A DNA stretch of 64,000 bases from Pseudomonadales bacterium (lineage in GTDB: Bacteria > Pseudomonadota > Gammaproteobacteria > Pseudomonadales > Pseudohongiellaceae), in assembly GCA_024234365.1 (NCBI GenBank), contig JACKOK010000001.1:62001-126000 (forward strand), in the 5' to 3' direction. The translations under genes were made by a program, and so were the position numbers. Within the stretch, counting starts at the first letter, position 1. Each line of letters begins with the position of its first letter. Of this stretch, positions 1-9,830 are shown piece by piece. A model generated the notes under the pieces. It saw only the letters and a program-made list of their open reading frames with translations, had not been told where the DNA came from and searched no databases.

Positions 1-2298
1 CATGCCGGGACACAGGAGGCGGCGCTCATTCTGCAGGCCGGTGTGCGCATTGAACACCGTCTTGCCTGGGCTTGCGGCAGGCATGGCGACAGGCTGCTGG
101 ATCTGCATACCCTGAACCGGCTGCGTGCGGCCTGTGCCGGACAGGGCGGTTCCAGTGTGTCCCGGCCGCCACAGACACCTGTTGTGTCACCGTGTTTTGT
201 CCTGGCGTTGGGCAACGCAGTGCAGCGTATCTTGTGCAGCCCGGTGTCGGAGCCGAATGATTTGAGCGTTCAGGGTTTGCCTGTCCTGCAGGTGGCCAGT
301 TTCTGGCCACAGCTATCGCCTACACGACAGGGGGGAGGGGCCGCAGAGGTGCCCGCCGTGGCTTTGCTCAGTCTGCATCAGCGCATCAGTGCCTGCCGCC
401 TGGGGGTGGATGCCGGGGCACATGCGGCAGGCTTTCTGTGCCTGGCAAGACGGGCTTTGATGGAGGTTCTGTTGTCACGCTGGCGTGAACTTGTCGATGC
501 CGTTCCGGGGCAGGGGCAGATGAACCGGGATGAGCTGGCCGGCGTGCTGGCGTGCAGCCGGGTGTGTCTGCGGCATTTCGCAGCGCGTGATACCTCCCGT
601 AGTTGCGACAGGCTTTGTGAGCTGGCGCAGAACCTGCTGAACTATCTGCAATGCATTTTTGCGCGGGACCTGGTGGGCGAGAGGATGTTGATGGTCTGCC
701 TTCTTGCCCTGGAAAGACAGGTGCTCAAGAGGGGGCTGAATCCTGATCCTGCAGTTGCAGAAGGGCCGGCAGTGGCACTTCTTGAGCGACGCATCCGGCG
801 TTTTCTGCGGGCACGCCGGCATCGCCTGCGTGAATCCATGCTGGGTTGGGGGGCACATCAACGCCAGGTACAGGCGCGTGGTCTGGATGAGTTGCAGGTT
901 CTGCTGCCCGATTTGTGCCGGGTGCTTGTGCAGCAAGGCAGGCGGGTGCCCGCACCGTTCCTGCCTGACGAACTGCTCTACCTGTGTTCACGCATGTGTG
1001 TCTGCGTGCTCTGTCTGGGCTGGGGAGTGCTGTACGAGATGCTCTGCGGAGTGCGCAGCCTGCTGGTGTTGGCCGTAGAGCAACGCCTGCAGCTTACAGG
1101 TGCCTATCTGCACTGTCTTGCACGCCTGTTGACCCGTATACATCGCATGCTGCAGAAGCAGGATGTGCTGGAGCACCTTCTGCCCGCTCTGCGTGCGCTG
1201 CAGATGGCCAGCGCGCGGGTCCTGGCCGGACAGCGACATCCGCAAAGCCTGCACCAGCCTGCACACGAAGGAGGCGTTCCGGTGAGGGTGGATGCCCTGC
1301 CGGTCTATCTGACGGAGCACCTGCATACGCTGCTGCTGGCGCCGGAGTTGCTGCAGCAGGCGGTACACACGGGTGGCACGCGGCTCGACAGTCGCGCCTG
1401 CCTGCTGGAGCTGACCTTGCTGGGGCAGGGGGCGCGCGCCCTTGCGGTGTGGCGGGTGGCCGATCTTGCCGAGGGGCTGATGGAGGTGCATCGGGCCCTG
1501 CAGATCGACCGGGCCTCCCCTGCGCCCGAGACTCTGGCCTTGCTGGGAGAGATACACCAGGCTCTGCGTGCCTGTCTCAACCATGCCGCCGCGCGCCAGT
1601 GTGTTCCCGATGTGCGTGGGCCGCTCGCCCGGCTCTATGCCTGGCTGGAGGCGGCAAGCCCGTTGCCGGTAAGCAGGCAGAGCAGCGATGTCGTGAGGTT
1701 GACGCGTGCGCTGACGGCGGGAATGCAGGCCCTGGAGGATGCCCTGGCTCTGGGTAATCACCCCCAGGGTTTGCCGCTGCTGCGCCGCTTGCTCAGCGAG
1801 CAGCAGGAGCGCTGCCTCCAGCTTGAGGAAGAACTGGAGGATGCCGGCCGGGTCCGCCTTGGCCGCTGGCGTTCGCGGCTGTGGCGAGTGGTGGCGCGTT
1901 GTGCGAGCGCTACGGATACCGAGGTTCGCCTGAGCCTGGAGAACGATGCACTGCAACTGGACCGGCGTCTGGCGGATGCGCTGTTGCCGGTGGTGGAGCA
2001 GATGCTGGAGTGGTTGATTGGGTGTAGCGGGGCGCAGATCGGACAGCCTGGTGTCACGGGGAATGCGCTGGTGAAAATTCATCTGCGACCGCGTCTGAAT
2101 CAGCAGACCCTGGTGCTTGCCCTGTTGCTTGAGAGCCAGGCTCTGCCGGAGCTTGTCGTGCCGGATGGACTGCAGAGTGCGCTGCACTGGCTGGACGCAA
2201 GCCTGCGCCTGCGGCCAGGCGGGTCGGGAAAGCAGGTGCTGCTCCTGTCACTGCCCGCCCGGGCGCCGCGTTGGGATATTGCCGCGAAGCCGCTATAA
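1..2298 (+). CDS. Degenerate CheA/ChpA-like protein, 5' partial
   Basis: The reading frame is open from base 1, so the gene starts outside the window; 765 codons are visible and the first GTG is at 43. Most of the protein is helical, Leu/Arg/Ala rich and unrecognised. The last 190 residues or so resemble the dimerisation and ATPase region of a CheA or ChpA kinase: a coiled helix (SEQQERCLQLEEELEDAG), then RSRLWRVVARC, then LQLDRRLADALLPVVEQMLE where CheA has its N-box helix, then GNALVKIHL and a final strand GSGKQVLLLSLP. The N-box asparagine and the glycine-rich ATP motifs are absent, and no response-regulator receiver follows. I infer a kinase-dead relative, perhaps of a type IV pilus chemosensory system. 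A membrane-protein gene follows after 16 bases. Confidence 0.55.
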   Translation, partial: HAGTQEAALILQAGVRIEHRLAWACGRHGDRLLDLHTLNRLRAACAGQGGSSVSRPPQTPVVSPCFVLALGNAVQRILCSPVSEPNDLSVQGLPVLQVASFWPQLSPTRQGGGAAEVPAVALLSLHQRISACRLGVDAGAHAAGFLCLARRALMEVLLSRWRELVDAVPGQGQMNRDELAGVLACSRVCLRHFAARDTSRSCDRLCELAQNLLNYLQCIFARDLVGERMLMVCLLALERQVLKRGLNPDPAVAEGPAVALLERRIRRFLRARRHRLRESMLGWGAHQRQVQARGLDELQVLLPDLCRVLVQQGRRVPAPFLPDELLYLCSRMCVCVLCLGWGVLYEMLCGVRSLLVLAVEQRLQLTGAYLHCLARLLTRIHRMLQKQDVLEHLLPALRALQMASARVLAGQRHPQSLHQPAHEGGVPVRVDALPVYLTEHLHTLLLAPELLQQAVHTGGTRLDSRACLLELTLLGQGARALAVWRVADLAEGLMEVHRALQIDRASPAPETLALLGEIHQALRACLNHAAARQCVPDVRGPLARLYAWLEAASPLPVSRQSSDVVRLTRALTAGMQALEDALALGNHPQGLPLLRRLLSEQQERCLQLEEELEDAGRVRLGRWRSRLWRVVARCASATDTEVRLSLENDALQLDRRLADALLPVVEQMLEWLIGCSGAQIGQPGVTGNALVKIHLRPRLNQQTLVLALLLESQALPELVVPDGLQSALHWLDASLRLRPGGSGKQVLLLSLPARAPRWDIAAKPL

Positions 2299-2314
2299 TG
2301 CCTGCCTCTGGTTT

Positions 2315-2839
2315 ATGGGCAAGGGTAGGAAGGCGTTGAAAACACTTGGGTATGCATGGGGTATTGGCGGCGTTGTGCTGTTGCTGGGGTTTGCCGTTTT
2401 CCGCTTGTTCCCGATGGCGGTCGAGCTGAGCGCCTTTGAGCTCACGCAATTGCAGTGGCTGTTGTTGGGCCTGAGTGTGATCTGTATGGCCTATGCAGAG
2501 GGCTATCGCGGTTTTCACCTCGCCTTTGCACCACGGGTGGTCGCCCGCGCCAGTTATCTGGGCGACAACCCCCGTCCGCTGTTTGTGCTGCTCGCGCCCG
2601 TGTTTTGCATGGGCTATATCCATGCCACCCGCCGTCGGCAGCTGACCTCCTTCGGCGTGACCACGATGATCATCTGTTTCGTGCTCATTGTGCGCTTGCT
2701 GCCCCAGCCCTGGCGTGGAATCGTCGATGCCGGAGTGGTGACGGGCCTGGCGCTGGGCATAGCCTCCATTGTGTATTTTCTGCTGCTGGGCTTGCGTTTT
2801 CCGGAACGCCCCCGGGTGGCGATTGATCTTCCGGAATAG
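2315..2839 (+). CDS. Conserved membrane protein of unknown function
   Basis: This 174-residue protein has a short basic N-terminus (MGKGRKALK) and about four hydrophobic segments: residues 10-32, 45-62, 80-98 and 108-160 (the last probably two helices). It is therefore an inner-membrane protein. I do not recognise the family. The ATG at 2315 was chosen because upstream in-frame sequence overlaps the preceding gene and reads as shadow. It starts 16 bases after the upstream stop and ends 39 bases before the first glycosyltransferase, so it may be cotranscribed with either. Confidence 0.7.
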   Translation: MGKGRKALKTLGYAWGIGGVVLLLGFAVFRLFPMAVELSAFELTQLQWLLLGLSVICMAYAEGYRGFHLAFAPRVVARASYLGDNPRPLFVLLAPVFCMGYIHATRRRQLTSFGVTTMIICFVLIVRLLPQPWRGIVDAGVVTGLALGIASIVYFLLLGLRFPERPRVAIDLPE

Positions 2840-2878
2840 GCTCGCAGCGCTGTTCTCCACTCGCCCGGGGGGCTGAGC

Positions 2879-3790
2879 ATGTCCAAGTCCGTCAGCAAGA
2901 TCAGCGCCTGTGCCATCATCATCACATATCAGCCCGAGCCTGCCGTGCTGCTGTCCCTGCTGCAGCAGATTTCGGCGCAGGCGGACTTCATCCTGATCGA
3001 TAATGCCTCGACAAATGTGCAGGAATTTCTGCCGCAGGCACAGGCATTGCCCCGTTGCCGGCAGGTGCAGGTGCTTGAGCGCAATGTTGGCCTGGCGGCG
3101 GCCATGAACATTGGTCTTGCCTGGGTGCGTGATGCCGGTTATGGCTATGCGCTGCTGTTCGACCAGGACAGCCAGGTGCCCGCGACCTTCTTTGCCGATA
3201 TGCACGCCGCCTATATCGAGGCCGACCGTCTGTGTGATCACCGGGTGGCGGCCGTCGGCCCCCGCATCGTCAGCCCGGTCAACAACAGGGCCATGCCCTT
3301 CAAGCTGTTCTCGCGCTGGTTTCGTCGTAGCGACCTGCGCGTTTCCGGCACGCAGCGTCTCTATCGTGCGGATTTTCTGATTTCCTCCGGCTGCATGTTG
3401 TCGCTGGCGGCCTTGGAGCAAATCGGCCCGATGCGGGAGAGCTATTTCATCGACAACGTAGACCTGGAATGGTGTTTTCGCGCACGAAGCCAGGGCTACC
3501 AGTTGGTCGGCACTGACATGACGGTTTTGCATCACAGCATTGGTGTGGCCAGCGACAATCCTCTGGTGAAGCGGGGCTGGGTGGTCAGCCACAGCCCACT
3601 GCGCAGCTACTATTCCACGCGCAATCGCTTTGCGCTCTATCGAGAACCCTATGCCCCCTTGGGCTGGAAGCTGCGCGATTTTCCCCGCTTTGTGCTGAAG
3701 ACCCTGTGGTTGCTATTGTGCTCGCCTCAACGGGTGGAATACTGGCGTGAGATTCGCCGCGGACTGGCCGATGTCGGGAGTGTGGCGTGA
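2879..3790 (+). CDS. GT2 glycosyltransferase (rhamnosyltransferase-like)
   Basis: This 303-residue family 2 glycosyltransferase probably transfers a sugar, perhaps rhamnose, from a nucleotide sugar during O-antigen or exopolysaccharide assembly at the inner membrane face. The N-terminus has the GT-A Rossmann strand (CAIIITYQPEP), then ILIDNAS, the segment NVGLAAAMNIG, and the acidic metal-binding motif LLFDQDSQVP near residue 95. The region VDLEWCFRARSQGY near residue 200 fits the acceptor-side ED-like motif of the rhamnosyltransferase subgroup. The C-terminal YYSTRNRFALYRE is also typical of that subgroup. The stop shares one base with the next glycosyltransferase start (TGATG), which indicates translational coupling. 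The sugar specificity is inferred from subgroup resemblance only. Confidence 0.85.
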   Translation: MSKSVSKISACAIIITYQPEPAVLLSLLQQISAQADFILIDNASTNVQEFLPQAQALPRCRQVQVLERNVGLAAAMNIGLAWVRDAGYGYALLFDQDSQVPATFFADMHAAYIEADRLCDHRVAAVGPRIVSPVNNRAMPFKLFSRWFRRSDLRVSGTQRLYRADFLISSGCMLSLAALEQIGPMRESYFIDNVDLEWCFRARSQGYQLVGTDMTVLHHSIGVASDNPLVKRGWVVSHSPLRSYYSTRNRFALYREPYAPLGWKLRDFPRFVLKTLWLLLCSPQRVEYWREIRRGLADVGSVA

Positions 3791-4737
3791 TGACTGCCGC
3801 AGCAGATACTCAGGCACGCGTGGCGATTGTGCTGCCGACCTACAACGGTGAAAAACATCTGGCGGCGCAACTCGATTCGCTGCTGACACAGGATTACCCG
3901 GATTTTGTCATTGTGGCACGCGACGACGGTTCGACGGACAGCAGCGAAAAGATTCTGCATGTCTATGCGCAGCAGAACCCGGAGCGTATCAGAGTGTTGC
4001 CATCGGAGTCTGAAAACCGTGGCGCCTGCGGCAGTTTTTCCGTGCTGTTTGAGTATGTGCTCGCACATAAAGAAACTCTGGGTTTGTCCTCAGCCTATGT
4101 GATGTGCTGCGATCAGGATGATGTCTGGTATCCGGACAAAATACGCAGGAGCATGGACGCCATGCGAGAGCTCGAGGCCGCGCATCCACACCGTGCGTGT
4201 CTGGTGCACAGCGATCTGCGTGTGGTTGACGAGAACGGGCAGGTGCTTGCGGATTCCTTTTTTCAGTATCAGGACATTCGTCCGCACAAACGCCGCTTCG
4301 CCCGCATGCTGGTCAGCAATTCGGTGACGGGTTGCACGGCGCTGTGCAACGAAAAGCTGGTGCAGATGAGCAGCCCCGTACCTGATGGTGCGGTGATGCA
4401 CGACTGGTGGTTGGCGCTGGTAGTCTCGGCCTTCGGCGCCATCCACACCATCGAGGCGCCTCTGCTCGACTATCGACAGCACGGAGCCAACACGCTGGGC
4501 GCGCGTGAGTATCGCAGGTCCGCTTTGACACCGGCCAAGTTCGGCCGCCTGTTTGACCCGGGCTACGACGCAGTCACGCAGCAGCTTACCCGGCAGGCAG
4601 AAGCTTTCGCCGGGGTGTACAGTCAGCGCCTGAGCAACGGCAGGGTGTTGGTGCTGGCGATGGCTCTGGGGATGGGAAGCCGCTTTCGTCTGTGGCGAAA
4701 CGTCGTGTTCCGTGCCCTGATGGCGTTCGGGCGTTAA
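3790..4737 (+). CDS. GT2 glycosyltransferase
   Basis: This is a second family 2 glycosyltransferase of 315 residues. Motifs visible are the first strand VAIVLPTYNGEKHL, VARDDGSTDSS, and CCDQDDVWYPDKI near residue 110, the acidic metal/nucleotide-sugar site. HDWWLAL near residue 200 followed by YRQHGANTLG matches bacterial dTDP-rhamnosyl or galactosyl transferases of polysaccharide loci. The ATG at 3790 overlaps the previous stop by one base; a GTG one codon earlier is possible. It is probably cotranscribed with the upstream glycosyltransferase. It converges on the broken glycosyltransferase at 4790-9009, from which it is separated by a short tandem repeat. Confidence 0.85.
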   Translation: MTAAADTQARVAIVLPTYNGEKHLAAQLDSLLTQDYPDFVIVARDDGSTDSSEKILHVYAQQNPERIRVLPSESENRGACGSFSVLFEYVLAHKETLGLSSAYVMCCDQDDVWYPDKIRRSMDAMRELEAAHPHRACLVHSDLRVVDENGQVLADSFFQYQDIRPHKRRFARMLVSNSVTGCTALCNEKLVQMSSPVPDGAVMHDWWLALVVSAFGAIHTIEAPLLDYRQHGANTLGAREYRRSALTPAKFGRLFDPGYDAVTQQLTRQAEAFAGVYSQRLSNGRVLVLAMALGMGSRFRLWRNVVFRALMAFGR

Positions 4738-4757
4738 CGGCCTGAAATCAGAGCGTC

Positions 4758-4799
4758 TGGTTCAGAACTCTTGCTTCAGAATTCCTGGTTCAGAGCTGC
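4758..4799. repeat. Three tandem copies of a degenerate 14-mer
   Basis: Three adjacent 14-base units begin at 4758, 4772 and 4786, sharing the core TKSTTCAGA followed by a variable five bases. They lie between two convergent glycosyltransferase genes, and the third unit contains the stop codon of the minus-strand gene. There is no T-tract, so this is not an obvious terminator. Confidence 0.7.
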
Positions 4800-7700
4800 C
4801 TGGCACGCTGGGCGCGGATTGCCTGCAATCGCTTGCGCATCATGCGGCCAACGACCAGCGGCGAGAATTCCGCTTCGATCGTTGCGCGGGCGCGGCGTCC
4901 GAGTGTGAGCCAGGGTTCTGTCTGCCAGGAGTGACTGCATGGCCTGCGCGGCCTGCTGCACATCCGGCTCCGCCCATATCTGCCCCTTCTTGTAGGGGCC
5001 ATAGTTCTCTTCCAGTGAGACCAGGGTATAGCCGATCGGCAGGCAGTTGTCGGGGCGCATGTAGTCGGTATTGCCTGACCAGTTGGTGGCAAGAATCGCC
5101 TTGCCCAGCGCCATCGCTTCCGCAGGGCCGAAACCAAACCCTTCGGAGCGGTGCAAGGACACACATAGCAGTCGGTGCTGGAGATCAGGGCATTCACTTC
5201 CAGACGCGAGAGGACGCGGTCGAGAATCAAAATGTTCTGATGCTCACCGATGGCTTTGCGAATGCTGCGCACGGCGTCCGGGGTGGGATTGTTGACCTTC
5301 AGGATCAGACGCACATCCATGCGGTCCGGCGCGAAAGCCTCCTTGAAGGCAGAGATGGCGCCGTAGGGATTCTTGCGGGCCGCCATGCTGTGCGTGTCGA
5401 ACATGACCAGGAACAGGAAGGCATCGTCCGGCAATCCGAAGTCCGTGCGACGGAGCGTACTGTCCACCTGTACCTCCACCGCGTGAGGAATGCGGATAAC
5501 CGGAATGGGGAGCGCATGGCCACGGCATCCTGCACGAAGCTTGACGGTACCCAGATTTCGTCGAAGTGGGCAAAGGTGTTCACCCAGTCTTCTGGCAGCT
5601 CCTGCAATTCCCACGCCCAGTAACCGATGCGGTAGTGCCCTTCGAAGAATTCCGGCGGCAGTTCGGTGATCGCCTGAAACGCATGATCGGGATTGATGTG
5701 CAGCAGGGTAATGTCAAAAGGCGCCGTGTCTACTTCCTTGTGCCGCCAGCTCAGATCTGTCATGCGCGAGGGGTTGCCCGCCTCGTAGTTGATAATCCCG
5801 AAGGGTTCGCCGGCGGCATTCAGTGCCTTGGCGTCGCTGCGCGCGCCTTCGCCGATGCCCATCTCGGCACGAATGAACCCAATCAGATTCACTCCCGGCT
5901 TGAACGGCCGCCTCCCGGCTTCCCCGTCTGCCAATTCCACAGTGGGGGCCGTGCTTCCGATTGACAGGGTCATGTTGAGGGTGAAGTCGGCCTTTTCGGC
6001 GGACAGATTGGGATTGTAGTACGCATCTCCCGCAACAAAGCGATGCTGCCAGCGTTTCCACATGGCCTTTTCATCTTCCTTGGGCACGCTGGTCTTGCGG
6101 CTGATGCTTTCGTGGTGGATCAGCTTTGCGTGGGGCGTCCACAGATTGCGGTAGCCCTGGTCCAGCAGGCGCAGGCACAGGTCGACGTCATTGCCTACCA
6201 CGGCCAGTTCCTCATCGAAGCCGCCGATGCGCTCGAACTTGTCGCGGCTGAGCATCAGGCACGCGCCTGTGTTGGCGGAGACCTCGCGGGTGGTGTCGTG
6301 TAGATGGCGGTAGATCGTGTCTCCCGGCATGCGCTTGTGCAGCAGATGAATGCCCCCGCCGCCGTAGTTCACAATCAGCACGCCGGTGTGCTGCAGCGCG
6401 CCGTTGGGGTAGTAGAGCAGGGCGCCGACGGCGCCCACATCGGGACGGACTGCCTCACTGGCGAGGACGTCCAGCCAGCGGGCATCGATGATTTCGATAT
6501 CATCGTTCAGGAACAGCAGCAATTCGCCGCTGGCGTGGTGCACGCCTGTGTTGTTCAGTCGGGCCCAGTTGAAGGATTCGTTGCACTCGATGACCTTGAA
6601 GCCCTGTTCCTGCAGCCAGGCAATGCCGTCCGGATTTTTGCCGCGGCTGTTGTCGAGGATGATGACCTCGTACGGCTGGTAAGCCGTCATCTTCACCAGG
6701 GATTCCATGCAGGGGCGAATCAGCTCCAGCTTGCCCATGGTGGGGATGATGATGGACACCAGAGGCTTTGTTGCCAGTGGCCACTGAACCTCGCGGATGC
6801 CGTGCTCGTGTACGCTGACTGTCGCGTGACAGGGCTCCAGGTGTGCGTGCAGGGCCGCGGCCTCCGCGCTCAGCAACGCGTCGGTGTCCGGGTTCGCCTC
6901 TGCGCTCCAGAGCATGCTGGCGAGGCGGGTGATCGTGTTGGCCTCCTCCGCAACGCGCAGCAGCATGGCGTATCGCCATGCGGGGTCCGCAACCGAGAGC
7001 GCTCCAGTAGGCGCGAGCAAGCGGTTTTCCACAGCGAATACGCCCCCGATATAGTTGCTGGCGCGCAAATGGTCCGGGGACCATTGCGGTGTGAAACAGG
7101 GGGCACTGTGATGGCCCGCCAGCGTCGAGAGATCGTGGTCGCTGTAGAGCAGTTGTGCTGGAGTGCTCTGAAGTGCCAGGTGGAACTCCCAGAGCGCGTG
7201 AGGTGCCAGGGTCTCGCCCGTCTGCAGAAACAGGCTCCAGCCCGGTTGGGTCTGCAGTGCCTGCAGCGCCTGCTCCAGCCCCGTGTGGCACTGAACCTTG
7301 CTGAGTGAGGCAATGCCGGCATCGCGCAGCGTCTCTTCCAGGCGTTCGGATTGCGATGCCAGAAGGTGCAGTGTCCAGTGCCCGAAGGCCTGTTCGGCCA
7401 GGCTGTTCAGGGTATGCAGCAGGGCATCGTGACGGGAGTCGGGCAGCAGGACGAGATGAAATTGTGTCGGGTTCGCCGTTTGCTGTGCCTGCCGGCGGAT
7501 GCCGTCGAGTTGATCGCTTTCCGGCATCTGGCGCCAGTACCAGGCGTTGTACAGGTCCTGATTGTTCAGCAGATGAAAGCGCTGGGTCAGCGTGCGTTCG
7601 TGACCCGCCTTGTCGCGCAGGGTCAGGGTCAGGGTGTGTTCCCCGGACGGCGTATCCGGCAGTGGAATCTCCTGGTAGAAACCGGCCGTGAAGGCGTCGC

Positions 7701-9009
7701 TGATCTGCGGGAATTTTTCGGCGATGTCCGGACGACTGATGCCGGTGCCGAAACTCAGTACCGGAGCTCCGTCCACCGACGCCTCGATCTGCTCCAGACC
7801 GTGTTCGCTGCACGCCCAGCCCTGCAGGGTCAGTTGTCCCGAGAATTCATTCTGCACGGCACCGGGAATGTCCAGATAGGTGTGAATGTGCTCTGCCCCC
7901 GGGGGCAGCGACTGAGTGCTCTGCATCAGGCGGCGCTTGACGGAGCCGGCGCCGAGCGCCAGCAGTTGGCGCTTGAGGAAACGCACTGGCTTGGTGATGC
8001 GCCAGGAGAACGAGCGGATCAGCAGTTCGTACTCGGCTTTCAGGTGACGGATATGGTTGCGGGCGTCGTTCAGTTCCGCGCTGCGCCGGCTCACCGTCTG
8101 GTTGAGTTTGTTCAGCTTGTGGTGCAGCTGTCGCATCTCCAGTTCCTGCAGATGGCGGTTGCGCTCCAGTTCCTGGGTATGCACCGCGATCTGGCGGATG
8201 TCGTCGTGCAGCTTGGTGATCAGCGGGGTCTCGTCGAGGCTGCCCAGCGTCTGGTTGAGATCGCTGCCGCTCCAGTGCGGCAGCCACTTTGCGAAGACCT
8301 GCTCACGGGCGAGCGCAATACGGTTGCCAGCCTCGTAGCGGGTCGCCGGGTCTTCACTGGCGGTGTTGGAGTCACCGCCCATGCGATAGAAGGCGCTGAT
8401 CTCATCCACATGCAGGAAAGGTTTCTGCTGGGCGAGCTGCAGCCAGAAATCCCAGTCCTCGAAAATATCGAGGCTCTCGTCGAAGTGTGCGCCCGTCTCC
8501 AGCAGATCCCGGCGGAACAGCGCGGAATGAATCGGGATGAAGTTGTCGCGGCGCAGCCTGGCCGGGTCGAAGGCGATGCGGAATGGCTCTCCGACATTCA
8601 TGCCGGCAGGGCTGACTTTCTGGGTGCTGCTGTAGGCGACGCCAATCGTCGGGTTGGCCTGCAGGCAGTGCACCAGTGTCTCGATGTGCCCGGGCGCTAT
8701 CCAGTCATCCTCGTCGAGAAACATCAGCAGTTCGCCGCGGGCTTCCTGCAGCGCGAGGTTGGCTGCCGTCGGGCGGTTCAGGGGCTTTGCGCTAGCAATT
8801 TCCCGAAGCGGGGTGTTCAGTGTCAGCGCCTTGTGCCGGTCGAGGCCCTTGCCGCTGGCGTCCACCAGCACAATCTCGATATTCGGCCAGGTCTGCCTGT
8901 CCACGGACTGCAGGGCGTCCACAAGCTCAGGACGGTTCATGCTGCGGCACAGTACCGAAACCAGGGGCGGATTGCCGCCGGATGTGGGATGAGAGGGCTG
9001 TGTGCTAAT
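4790..9009 (-). pseudogene. Multidomain GT2/GT2/GT4 glycosyltransferase, frameshifted
   Basis: Reconstructed, this is one protein of about 1,400 residues. In order it has a GT2 domain (LMFLDEDDWIAPGH), a coiled coil (LELERNRHLQELEMRQLHHK region), a degenerate GT2-like domain, a complete GT2 domain (VSIIIPTMGKLELI, LLLFLNDDIEIID, ANTGACLML) and a C-terminal GT4 domain (GFIRAEMGIGEGARSDAK). The first 1,140 or so codons are intact. The GT4 domain then changes frame three times: one base lost in a GGGG run at 5507-5510, two bases gained in an ACACAC run at 5157-5166, and a further shift near 4916-4922. Homology resumes in a new frame each time (YVSLHRSEGFGFGPAEAM, then EPWLTLGRRARATIEAEF). The first ATG is at 8940, but the strand-1 residues PLVSVLCRS lie upstream, so the true start is probably ATT at 9009. 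It follows the PIG-L gene directly. The indels may be sequencing errors or real decay. Confidence 0.8.
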
Positions 9010-9829
9010 GGTTCTGTCCTCGAAATGGTTTCAGCAGGGCCTGCCACAGGCTATCTGTGGGGGCCGGGCGGTAGGCCGCGGGCATGGGAATATCGGTTAG
9101 CTGCAGGCGTTCCTGACGCATCAGCTCGGATTCGCTGAGCTGCCAGGGTTCGCGCAGTTGCTCGGGCGTTAACAGACTATAGGCCTCTGCATAGGCAACA
9201 TGGGCCGGCATGGTATAGGTGCGAAAGCGGTTCAGCGCGAAGATGAAATCGTCAAAGGGCGAGATGTCCAGCTGGGAGTGGTAGAGCTTCACCGCCTCGC
9301 GCTTGCGTTGTTCATGGGCAGTGATGTCCACCAGAACATCCACGCGCGCCAGCGGGGCGCCGATCTCGAACATGGCCACGAGCAGGTCGCGACCTTCCAG
9401 TACCAGTGCGCGACAGGCCTCGATGACCAGCCAGGCAGTGGCGCGGTGGTCGGGATGAATCTCGTGGATGGACGGGGTCAGAATCAGATCGGCCCCGCTG
9501 TTCACAATGGCCTCGCGGGCTTTGGCGATGGTGCGTGCATCACAATGCACATGGCGGTCTTTCTCGCGCCAGAACTCCACAGCGTGCACCCCCAGCAGCG
9601 CGGTTGCCGCCAGTGTCTCCTGTTCCCGTACCGCGCTGCCCGCCTTGCCGTGTTCACCGTAGTCACCGGAGGTGACGAGCACGGCCTGCACCGGCACACC
9701 GGCGGCCTGATAGGCGGCCAGCAAACCCCCGCAGCCCAGCACCTCGTCGTCGGGGTGGGGGGCAAAAACCAGGGCGCTGTTGCAGGCAATCAGCGGGCTG
9801 GGTTCATAGGGGGTCAGCCGGGATTCCAT
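9005..9829 (-). CDS. PIG-L/LmbE family N-acetylglucosaminyl deacetylase
   Basis: This is a 274-residue zinc-dependent deacetylase of the PIG-L (LmbE) family, which removes acetyl groups from N-acetylglucosamine-type sugars. The zinc and catalytic motif FAPHPDDEVLGCGG lies near residue 25, with the third zinc ligand in IHEIHPDHRA near residue 150. ATG 9829 was preferred; a TTG three codons upstream would overlap the DUF484 gene slightly more. The stop overlaps the proposed ATT start of the large glycosyltransferase, which suggests that both act on the same surface glycan. It is the last intact gene of the lptM-lysA-dapF-DUF484 operon and occupies the place where xerC normally stands. Confidence 0.85.
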   Translation of the reverse strand: MESRLTPYEPSPLIACNSALVFAPHPDDEVLGCGGLLAAYQAAGVPVQAVLVTSGDYGEHGKAGSAVREQETLAATALLGVHAVEFWREKDRHVHCDARTIAKAREAIVNSGADLILTPSIHEIHPDHRATAWLVIEACRALVLEGRDLLVAMFEIGAPLARVDVLVDITAHEQRKREAVKLYHSQLDISPFDDFIFALNRFRTYTMPAHVAYAEAYSLLTPEQLREPWQLSESELMRQERLQLTDIPMPAAYRPAPTDSLWQALLKPFRGQNH

Positions 9830-9830
9830 A

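Noticed and set aside
988..2187. 399-codon open frame on the minus strand
   Set aside because: It lies entirely under the chpA-like gene, is rich in Gln and Arg as expected from an antisense reading of G+C-rich DNA, and has no recognisable domain.
2054..3592. 512-codon open frame on the minus strand
   Set aside because: It spans three plus-strand genes with clear homology; its composition (His, Gln, Ala) is that of an antisense shadow.
7351..9138. 595-codon open frame on the plus strand
   Set aside because: It is antisense to the large glycosyltransferase, whose domains are unmistakable, and shows no homology of its own.
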